Below, in pieces: positions 43,310 through 50,201 of a DNA stretch of 64,000 bases (position 1 is the stretch's first letter; every line of letters starts with the position of its first letter). A model generated the notes under the pieces. It made no database searches. It saw only the letters and a list, made by a program, of their open reading frames with translations, and was not told where the DNA came from. Both the position numbers and the translations under genes were made by a program. This stretch comes from Pseudonocardia ammonioxydans (GTDB lineage Bacteria; Actinomycetota; Actinomycetes; Mycobacteriales; Pseudonocardiaceae). The stretch spans positions 124,001-188,000 of the forward strand of contig NZ_FOUY01000003.1 of assembly GCF_900115005.1 (NCBI RefSeq), in the 5' to 3' direction.

Positions 43310-44386
43310 ATGACAGCCGACCCGCTCGCGCAGGCCATCACTGTGGCCCGGGCGCTGGAGGAGACCGGCGAGCTCGTCGAGGGGGTGCCGGCGCCCGACA
43401 CCGGTGCCCTGGTCGAGGGCTATCGGCGGCTGGTGCTCGCCCGCAGGCTGAACGAGCAGGCGAGCGCGCTCGTCCGCCAGGGCCGGCTGGCGGTGTACCC
43501 GTCCTCGCGCGGGCAGGAGGCCTGCCAGGTGGCGTGCGCGTCCGTGCTCGGCGACGGGGACTGGCTGTTCCCGACCTACCGCGACACGGCGGCGATCGCC
43601 GCGCGCGGGGTCGACCCGGTCGAGGTGCTGAGCATGCTGCGCGGGGACTGGCACTGCGGGTACGACCCGGTCGTGCACAAGGTCGCCCCGCAGGCCACGC
43701 CGCTGGCCACCCAGCTCCTGCACGCCGTCGGCGTCGGGCACGCCGCCCGGCTGCGCGGCGAGGACACCGTGGTGATGGCGCTGTGCGGGGACGGCGCGAC
43801 GAGCGAGGGCGACTTCCACGAGGCGTGCAACTTCGCGGCCGTCTTCGCCGCGCCGGTGGTGTTCCTCGTGCAGAACAACAAGTACGCGATCTCGGTGCCG
43901 CTGGCCCGCCAGTCGGTCGCGCCCTCGCTCGCGGCCAAGGCGATCGGTTACGGCATGCCCGGGGTCCGCGTGGACGGCAACGACCTCGTCGCCCTCGACC
44001 ACACCCTCGGCGAGGCCGTGGCGCGCGCCCGGGCGGGGCAGGGCCCGACGCTGGTCGAGGCGGACACCTACCGGATGGAGTCGCACACCAACGCCGACGA
44101 CGCCACCCGCTACCGCACCGACGACGAGGTCGCCGAGTGGGTGGGCCGCGACCCGCTGCGCCGTGTGCAGACCTACCTGAGGGCGGCGGGAGCCCTCGAC
44201 GACGCCCGCGAGGACGAGATCGCGGCGGTGGCGGAGGAGATGGCCGCCGGCGTCCGGGCCGGACTGGGCGCCGAGGCGGCGGTCGCCCCGGAGGAGCTGT
44301 TCGCCCACGTCTACGCCACGCCCACACCCCAGCTGGTCGAGCAACGTGCGGGCCTGCGGACCGAGCTCGCGTTCGAGGAGGCCTGA
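43310..44386 (+). CDS. bkdA: Branched-chain 2-oxoacid dehydrogenase E1 alpha
   Basis: The 358-residue protein has the thiamine-diphosphate motif GDGATSEGDFHEACNFAAVF with VQNNKYAISVP, and LFPTYRDTAAIAARGVDP near residue 90, typical of the branched-chain type. It forms the heterotetrameric E1 with the next gene product and decarboxylates 2-oxo acids from Val, Leu and Ile. ATG 43310 has GGAGG five bases upstream. The stop overlaps the next start. Confidence 0.93.
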   Translation: MTADPLAQAITVARALEETGELVEGVPAPDTGALVEGYRRLVLARRLNEQASALVRQGRLAVYPSSRGQEACQVACASVLGDGDWLFPTYRDTAAIAARGVDPVEVLSMLRGDWHCGYDPVVHKVAPQATPLATQLLHAVGVGHAARLRGEDTVVMALCGDGATSEGDFHEACNFAAVFAAPVVFLVQNNKYAISVPLARQSVAPSLAAKAIGYGMPGVRVDGNDLVALDHTLGEAVARARAGQGPTLVEADTYRMESHTNADDATRYRTDDEVAEWVGRDPLRRVQTYLRAAGALDDAREDEIAAVAEEMAAGVRAGLGAEAAVAPEELFAHVYATPTPQLVEQRAGLRTELAFEEA

Positions 44387-45375
44387 TGTCCGAGCCGAAG
44401 ATGACCATGGCGCAGGCCCTCAACACCGCGCTGCGCGACGCCCTGACCGCGGACGACGCGGTGGTGGTGTTCGGCGAGGACGTCGGCGCCCTCGGTGGGG
44501 TGTTCCGGGTGACCGACGGGCTGCACCGCGACTTCGGTGAGCGGCGGTGCTTCGACACCCCGCTGGCCGAGTCCGGGATCGTCGGGATGGCGGTCGGGAT
44601 GGCGATGAACGGGATGCGCCCGGTCGTCGAGATGCAGTTCGACGCGTTCGCCTTCCCGGCCTTCGAGCAGGTCACCAGCCACGTCGCGAAGCTGGCCAAC
44701 CGCACGCGGGGCGCCCTGCGGCTGCCGATGGTCATCCGGATCCCCTACGCCGGGGGGATCGGCGGGGTCGAGCACCACTGCGACTCCTCCGAGGCCTACT
44801 ACGCCCACACCCCGGGCCTCACGGTCGTCGCCCCCGCCACCAACGCGGACGCCTACGGCCTGCTGCGGGCGGCGATCGAGAGTCCGGACCCGGTCGTGTT
44901 CCTGGAGCCGAAGAAGCACTACTTCGCCAAGGAGGAGGTCGACGTCGGCGCGGGGGTGCCGCCGATCGGCCGCGCGGTCGTGCGCCGGCCCGGCGCGGAC
45001 GCGACGCTGATCGCCTACGGACCCTCGGTGCCCGTGGCGCTGGCCGCCGCCGAGCAGGCCGCGACCGAGGGGCGGGACCTGGGCGTGCTCGACCTGCGCT
45101 CGATCGTGCCGTTCGACGACGAGACGGTCGCCGCCGAGGTCCGCCGGAGCGGGCGCGCCGTCGTGGTCGCCGAGGCACCGGGCTTCGCCTCGGTGGCCTC
45201 GGAGATCGCCGCGCGGGTGTCCGAGCGCTGCTTCCACCATCTCGAGGCCCCCGTGCGCCGCGTCACCGGGTTCGACGTGCCCTATCCCGCTCCGAAGCTG
45301 GAGCGCCACTTCCTGCCCGGCGTCGACCGGATCCTCGACGCCGTCGACACCCTGCACTGGGAGGACGCCGCGTGA
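44386..45375 (+). CDS. bkdB: Branched-chain 2-oxoacid dehydrogenase E1 beta
   Basis: The 329-residue protein is a transketolase-like E1 beta: FGEDVGALGGVFRVTDGL, FDTPLAESGIVGMAVGMA, and EVDVGAGVPPIGRAVV. It pairs with E1 alpha. The start overlaps the E1 alpha stop by one base and the stop overlaps the E2 start by four, so the three subunits are translationally coupled. Confidence 0.94.
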   Translation: MSEPKMTMAQALNTALRDALTADDAVVVFGEDVGALGGVFRVTDGLHRDFGERRCFDTPLAESGIVGMAVGMAMNGMRPVVEMQFDAFAFPAFEQVTSHVAKLANRTRGALRLPMVIRIPYAGGIGGVEHHCDSSEAYYAHTPGLTVVAPATNADAYGLLRAAIESPDPVVFLEPKKHYFAKEEVDVGAGVPPIGRAVVRRPGADATLIAYGPSVPVALAAAEQAATEGRDLGVLDLRSIVPFDDETVAAEVRRSGRAVVVAEAPGFASVASEIAARVSERCFHHLEAPVRRVTGFDVPYPAPKLERHFLPGVDRILDAVDTLHWEDAA

Positions 45376-46808
45376 GCGCGCAGGTCTTCACCCTGCCCGA
45401 CCTGGGGGAGGGCCTCACCGAGGCGGAGCTGGTCCGGTGGCTGGTCGCGGTCGGTGACACGGTCGCGGTCGACGCGCCCGTCGCCGAGGTCGAGACGGCC
45501 AAGGCGATGGTCGAGGTGCCCTCGCCGTTCGGCGGCGTGGTCGCTCAGCTGCACGGTGCGGAGGGCGCCACGCTCGCCGTCGGCGAGCCGCTCATCTCTG
45601 TCACCACCGAGGAGGCTGCCACCACCGAGGAGACGCCGAGCGCCGCGGAGCAGACCTACGTGGAGGAGGAGCGGGCCGGGTCGGGCAACGTCCTCATCGG
45701 GTACGGCACCTCCGGCGGTGCCCCGTCGTCCCGGCGCCGGCGCCGGGGCGCCGCTCCCACCTCCGCGGTGCCCGCCCCCGCCCCGCGGGATCCCCGGGGG
45801 AACGGCGACCGGCCCGCGGTGATCTCGCCGATCGTCCGCAGGCTCGCCCGGCTCGAGGGAGTGGACCTCGCTGCGCTGGCGGGGACGGGTCCGGCCGGCC
45901 TGATCACCCGCCGGGACGTCGAGGCCGCCGTGGCCGCCGCGGCGCCACAGAGCCCGCCGGCTCCGCAGAGCCCGACGACACAGCAGCCCCCGACGACACA
46001 GCAGCCCCCGACGACACAGCAGAGCCTGACGACACAGCAGAGCCCGACGACACAGCAGGGCCCGACGGCACCGCCGGCTCCCGTCGCCGAGGACGGCGTG
46101 GACCGCCGGACCGGCCTCCCGATCCGCACCCGCGTCCCGCTCACGGGCCTGCGCAAGGCCGTCGCCGAGACCCTGTCGCGGAGCCGTTCCGAGATCCCCG
46201 AGGCCACCACCTGGGTGGACGTGGACGCGACCGCGTTGCTGGAGCTGCGCGCGCAGCTCGGGGCGCGTGGTGCGGCACCGGGTGTCCTCGCCATGGTCGC
46301 CCGGTTCGTCGTCGCCGGATTGGCCCGCTTCCCCGAGCTCAACTCCCGTGTGGACACCGGACGCGGCGAGATCACCCACCTCGACGGCGTCCACCTCGGG
46401 ATCGCCGCGCAGACCGACCGCGGACTCGTGGTGCCCGCGGTCCGGGACGCGCACCGGCTCGGCATGCGCGGCCTCGACAGCGAGATCCGCAGGCTCACCG
46501 CGGCGGCCCGCGCGGGCACCGCGACCGCGGCCGAGCTCAGCGGCGGCTCGTTCACCCTGAACAACTACGGGGTGCTCGGCGTCGACGGCAGCGCCGCGAT
46601 CATCAACCATCCCGAGGCCGCCATCCTCGGCATGGGCCGGATCCTGCCGCGCCCGTGGGTCGTCGACGGCGAGATCGTCGCCCGGCAGATCGTGCAGCTG
46701 TCGCTGGTGTTCGACCACCGCGTGTGCGACGGCGGCACGGCGGGCGGGTTCCTCCGGTTCGTCGCCGACGCCGTCGAGTCCCCGGCCTCCGCGATGGCCG
46801 ACCTGTGA
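45372..46808 (+). CDS. bkdC: Branched-chain 2-oxoacid dehydrogenase E2 (dihydrolipoyl acyltransferase)
   Basis: The 478-residue protein has one lipoyl domain (lysine in VETAKAMVEVPSPFGG at about residue 44), a peripheral-subunit binding domain (SPIVRRLARLEGVDLAALAG, about 150-185), a Thr/Gln/Pro repeat linker and the catalytic acyltransferase domain ending in FDHRVCDGGTAGGFLRF with the active His. The E3 partner binds the subunit-binding domain, but the E3 gene that follows is broken. Confidence 0.95.
   Translation: MSAQVFTLPDLGEGLTEAELVRWLVAVGDTVAVDAPVAEVETAKAMVEVPSPFGGVVAQLHGAEGATLAVGEPLISVTTEEAATTEETPSAAEQTYVEEERAGSGNVLIGYGTSGGAPSSRRRRRGAAPTSAVPAPAPRDPRGNGDRPAVISPIVRRLARLEGVDLAALAGTGPAGLITRRDVEAAVAAAAPQSPPAPQSPTTQQPPTTQQPPTTQQSLTTQQSPTTQQGPTAPPAPVAEDGVDRRTGLPIRTRVPLTGLRKAVAETLSRSRSEIPEATTWVDVDATALLELRAQLGARGAAPGVLAMVARFVVAGLARFPELNSRVDTGRGEITHLDGVHLGIAAQTDRGLVVPAVRDAHRLGMRGLDSEIRRLTAAARAGTATAAELSGGSFTLNNYGVLGVDGSAAIINHPEAAILGMGRILPRPWVVDGEIVARQIVQLSLVFDHRVCDGGTAGGFLRFVADAVESPASAMADL
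45969..46058. repeat. bkdC: Five 18-bp in-frame repeats in the E2 linker
   Basis: Five units of AGCCCGACGACACAGCAG encode repeated (S/P)PTTQQ in the flexible linker between the binding and catalytic domains. Confidence 0.85.
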
Positions 46809-47079
46809 CCGCCGGACGCAGCGTCGACCTCGTCGTCCTGGGCGAGGGTTCCGGCCGCTACGCCTGCGTGTAGCGCGTCGCCCAGCTCGTCCTGGTGGAG
46901 AAGGACGAGCTGGGTGTGGCACCTGCCTGCACCGGGGCGGCATCCCGACCGAGGCCTTGCTGCACGCCGCCGAGGTGACCGACTACGCCAGGGGCGCGGC
47001 GCAGGTCGGCGTGCGTGCCGAGCCGTACGGCGTCGACATGCCGGCGGTGCTGTGGTCACGCTTCGTTGTCGATGCCTAG
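46805..47079 (+). pseudogene. lpd: Truncated, decayed dihydrolipoamide dehydrogenase (E3) remnant
   Basis: The GTG at 46805 overlaps the E2 stop. The frame reads RSVDLVVLGEGSGRYACV, the FAD-binding start of E3, then a stop at 46871-46873. Homology continues as AQLVLVEKDELG; a two-base insertion then shifts the frame, which resumes as LHRGGIPTEALLHAAEV and ends at 47079. In a working E3 this segment reads C-x4-C with RGCIPTKALLH: the second redox Cys is now Gly and the Lys is Glu. Only about the first 95 of 460 codons remain. The product cannot be active. Confidence 0.88.
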
Positions 47080-47094
47080 GTGTCGATGCCTAGG
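47067..47094. repeat. 14-bp direct duplication at the lpd breakpoint
   Basis: TGTCGATGCCTAGG occurs twice in direct tandem at the point where E3 homology ends, as a deletion or insertion scar might. Confidence 0.7.
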
Positions 47095-47109
47095 TGTCAC
47101 TGCTTCGTT

Positions 47110-47147
47110 GTCAATGGTTCGTTGACGCCGGCATTTCGTCAACGAAC
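47110..47147. repeat. TCAATG palindrome element, copy 1
   Basis: TCAATG-GTT-CGTTGA (one arm mismatch) is followed by CGCCGGCATTTCGTCAACG. Similar elements occur at 57997 and 63191. Confidence 0.7.
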
Positions 47148-47206
47148 CGACGACCCCCGGCCCGCCGGGGGAGCGGCCGGAACCCGGCCGCGCTCCGCCC
47201 CGGACC

Positions 47207-47385
47207 GGGCGAGAACGTGCTGATCGTCGGGCCCTGGTGCTGTGACACGCGCGCTTGCGCCCGTCCGAGGGCGAGAACGTGCCACTCGCCACCCGCGGTC
47301 CGCCCAGATGCACGCTGTCGCCCCTTGGAGGGCGAGAACGTGCCGCTCGGTGCCGACGCCCGGCCCGACGTGCACGCTGTCGCCC
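47207..47385. repeat. Hairpin-repeat array, locus 1 (3 units, about 61-bp period)
   Basis: Each unit starts GGGCGAGAACGTG and ends CACGCTGTCGCCC, which are imperfect complements. Left arms lie at 47207, 47269 and 47330; right arms at 47311 and 47373, with a degenerate one near 47246-47262. The same array occurs at 58195-58333. Confidence 0.85.
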
Positions 47386-47424
47386 ACAGCCCACAGCCCA
47401 CAGCCCACAGCCCACAGCCCACAG
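47383..47424. repeat. CCCACAG tandem repeat, six copies
   Basis: Six exact 7-bp units directly follow the hairpin array. Confidence 0.9.
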
Positions 47425-47801
47425 CCGCCGCGCCCACCGGCCTGGCCCGGGTCCGGCTCACCGGCAGAACCGGCATCGCCCGGACCGGCGCCGCACCCCC
47501 TGGCGTCCGGGGCGGGCTGGCCGGGCGCGGCGGCAGCCGGCTCGGTGTGCCCCGGCCCGGCCGCCTCGCGACCGGCCATCCGGCGCGGCGGACGCCCGAC
47601 GGCGATGCGCTCCGGCGACGCCGACCGGGCCGTGTCCCGGCCGGCTCGGGAGCCGCGCTGCCTGGGCCGCGGTCCGGGAGCCGGCGGTCCGGGGCGAGCG
47701 GCCCCGGGGGGCGCGCGGGTACCGGACCGAGGGCCGGCAAGCTCTGCAGCAAGAGCTGGGGCGGGGCGGCCCCCGGGGGTGCGGGTACCGGAGCCGACAG
47801 G

Positions 47802-48482
47802 TCAGGCCGGCGTGCCGTGCGCCGCCCGGGCGTTCCGCAGGGCGCGGCCCCACCAGACGAGCTGGCCGGCGAGCACGTGGGCGGCGGCCGCCCCGGCGCC
47901 GCCGTCGGTGAGGCGGCCGTCGGCGTCGAACAGCGACCAGAACTCGTGCAGGCTCACCGCGTCCCGCACCGGCGCGCCGTGCAGCTCCACGAACACCGTA
48001 CGCAGGTGCTCGACGGCGCGGATCCCGCCGGACAGGCCGCCGTAGCTGACGAACCCGACCGGCTTGGCCGCCCACTCGGCGTGGAACGCGTCGATCGCGG
48101 ACTTGAGCCCGGCCGGATAGGAGTGGTTGTACTCCGGGGTCACGACGACGAACGCGTCGGCGGCGTCGAGCCGGCGCCGCAGGTCGTCGTCGGCCGTGTC
48201 GAGGGAGGGGGAGAGGGTCGCCGCGGCCAGGTCGACCACATCGGTGACGACGTCGTCGCGCCCGGCGAGCTCCCCGGCGAACCAGCGGGCCGCGGTCGGC
48301 CCGAACCGGCCGGTGCGGACGCTGCCGATGATCACCGCGATCCGGACGGGACCGTCGCGCCCGCCGTCATCGGCCGCCGCGGCGGTCCGGGTACCGGAGC
48401 CGGTGACACCGGAGGCGGTGGTATCGGAGCCGGAAGTGCCGGAGGTGGTGGTGCCGGTGAGGGTGGTGCCGGAGGTGGACAC
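47802..48482 (-). CDS. NADPH-dependent FMN reductase family protein
   Basis: The 226-residue protein has a flavodoxin-like domain: IAVIIGSVRTGRFGPTAARWF binds the FMN phosphate, and VVTPEYNHSYPAGLKSAID is the second family motif. It reduces flavin or quinones with NADPH in the cytoplasm. The first 45 residues are a Thr/Ser/Gly-rich repeat-like extension, which appears genuine because AGGAG lies before GTG 48482. Confidence 0.88.
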   Translation of the reverse strand: MSTSGTTLTGTTTSGTSGSDTTASGVTGSGTRTAAAADDGGRDGPVRIAVIIGSVRTGRFGPTAARWFAGELAGRDDVVTDVVDLAAATLSPSLDTADDDLRRRLDAADAFVVVTPEYNHSYPAGLKSAIDAFHAEWAAKPVGFVSYGGLSGGIRAVEHLRTVFVELHGAPVRDAVSLHEFWSLFDADGRLTDGGAGAAAAHVLAGQLVWWGRALRNARAAHGTPA

Positions 48483-48565
48483 GGGTGCGCTCCTCGGGAT
48501 CGTCGGGCGGCCCTTCCGCCCGCTCCCGGACCACGCTAAAAGCTCGATCTCACTTCAGGTCAAGC

Positions 48566-50080
48566 TCAGCTCGGATGGGCGGGGTCGCCGGCCTCCCGCG
48601 AGTGCAGCGCGAACCAGAGCTCGGCCCGCACACCCGGCGAGTCGAGGTCCCGCTCGAGCAGCGAGCCCGCCTTCTCGATCCGGGCGCGCAGCGTGTGCCG
48701 GTGCACCCCGAGCCGGCCCGCGGCCGGATCCCACTGGCCGTGGTGGGCCAGCCACTCGCGCAGCGAGCCGATCAGGTCGCCCCGGCGCTGCGCGTCGTGC
48801 CGCACCAGGGGAGCGAGCACCGACTCGGCGAAGGCGGTGGCGTCCTCCGGGGCCATGAGCGCGGCGAGCCCGCTGCCGGCCAGGTCGGCGAACCGCAGCA
48901 CCGCCCGGTCCCGCCGGCCGGCCGCGTCGAGAGCCCGGCCCGCCTCGCGCAGCGCCCGGCCGAGGCCGGTCACCGGCACCGGGTCGGAGATGCCGGCGCG
49001 GATGCCGCGGACCCGGGCGGCCAGCGCGAGCACCGGCTCCACCGCGTCCGCCCCGACCACGGCCGCGACGTGGCCGTCCAGCTCGGCGTGGAAGCCGGCC
49101 GAGGCGCGCTCGAGCGCGTCGAGCAGGATCTCGGAGCGCCCCGGGGCGGGCCGTCCGCCGAGCGCGACGACGACCAGGTCGCCGTCGGGCAGCGGGCCCC
49201 AGGTATCGGCCAGCACCTCCTCGGCGCCGCAGCCGGGCAGCGTGGCCAGGGCCCGCAGCACCGCGGTGCGCAGCCGCTGCTCGGCGCGCCCGGCGGCGGC
49301 GCTGCGGGCGTGGGCCAGGGTCAGCACCGAGACCGCGGACCCGATGACCTGACGGTCGACCGGGCTGAACCGCCGGTCCCGGCCGACCGCGAGCACGGCG
49401 GGCCCGACGAGGCGGACCGGCTGCAGGACCACCTGCCCGCCGCCGGCGGAGACCGTGACGCTGGACGGCCCGGCGTGCTCGCGCACTCGGGCGATCTCGC
49501 CGGCGAGGGCCGCGGCCCGGGGGGAGGCCTGCGGCGGGGCGGCGTGCCGGACCCGGTCGTCGGCGTCGGAGATCAGCACCCAGGCCCCGAGCCGGTCGGC
49601 GAGCCGGTCCAGTACCCGCCCGGTGCTGCCGTCGCGGTCCTCGCCGAGAGCGGCGGCGGTGAGCGCCCGCTGGGCCTCATCGGTGCGCACGACCTCGGCG
49701 AAGCGCTCGGCGGCGCGGGCCTCCGTGACCGCGCGGGTCAGTGCCAGGAACGGCGTCCGCTCCGGGACCTCGAGCAGCGGCAGGCCCGCCCGGGTGCAGG
49801 CGTCGGTGACGGCCGGCAGGTGCTCGTCGTGCCCGAGGCCGGTGCCGAAGCCGAGCCCGGCCAGACCGTGCCGCGCCAGCCGGGCGACGTAGCGCTGCGG
49901 GTCGCCCGCCGGACCGAGCCCGGTGGTCAGCAGCAGCTCGCCGCCGTCCAGGTACGGGGTGGGGTCGCGCAGCTCGCTGGAATGCACCCAGGAGATACGT
50001 CGATCCAGATCCGCGGAGGAACACACGGCCCGCAGTCCGAGTCTGCGGTCGGCGCACAGATCGCGCAGCGTGAACGGCAC
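48566..50080 (-). CDS. PucR family transcriptional regulator
   Basis: The 504-residue protein has an N-terminal PucR domain (SWVHSSELRDPTPYLDGGELLLTTG) and a C-terminal helix-turn-helix (LGVHRHTLRARIEKAGSLL). In Bacillus PucR activates purine catabolism in response to allantoin-type intermediates; relatives control nitrogen-compound breakdown. It is divergent from the molybdenum-hydroxylase/carboxylase operon with a 121-base gap, so it is the likely regulator of that operon. GTG 50080 is used. Confidence 0.88.
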   Translation of the reverse strand: MPFTLRDLCADRRLGLRAVCSSADLDRRISWVHSSELRDPTPYLDGGELLLTTGLGPAGDPQRYVARLARHGLAGLGFGTGLGHDEHLPAVTDACTRAGLPLLEVPERTPFLALTRAVTEARAAERFAEVVRTDEAQRALTAAALGEDRDGSTGRVLDRLADRLGAWVLISDADDRVRHAAPPQASPRAAALAGEIARVREHAGPSSVTVSAGGGQVVLQPVRLVGPAVLAVGRDRRFSPVDRQVIGSAVSVLTLAHARSAAAGRAEQRLRTAVLRALATLPGCGAEEVLADTWGPLPDGDLVVVALGGRPAPGRSEILLDALERASAGFHAELDGHVAAVVGADAVEPVLALAARVRGIRAGISDPVPVTGLGRALREAGRALDAAGRRDRAVLRFADLAGSGLAALMAPEDATAFAESVLAPLVRHDAQRRGDLIGSLREWLAHHGQWDPAAGRLGVHRHTLRARIEKAGSLLERDLDSPGVRAELWFALHSREAGDPAHPS

Positions 50081-50201
50081 GGAGCCCCCTGACAGACCGG
50101 AGTGTCGGCAACATCGAACTCGACGATCCGGACACTACCGCCTCCCGGTGTCGTCGATCACGCTGTCCGGCACGGATCTGCCATCGTCGGGAAGGATCAG
50201 C

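Larger units (their letters stand above)
47080..47801. other. Non-coding repeat-rich region
   Basis: These roughly 720 bases hold the TCAATG palindrome element (47110-47147), a three-unit hairpin array (47207-47385), a CCCACAG tandem repeat (47383-47424) and GC-rich filler. Open frames exist but have no homology or codon structure that I recognise. Confidence 0.6.

Noticed and set aside
47207-47385. Possible CRISPR array (hairpin repeats of about 32 bases with 29-30 base gaps)
   Set aside because: The supposed spacers share sequence with each other and between the two loci, only two or three units exist per locus, and no cas genes are in the window.
47094-48539. A 481-codon plus-strand frame through the repeat region
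   Set aside because: It runs through repeats and antisense to the FMN reductase, with no domain or start signal.
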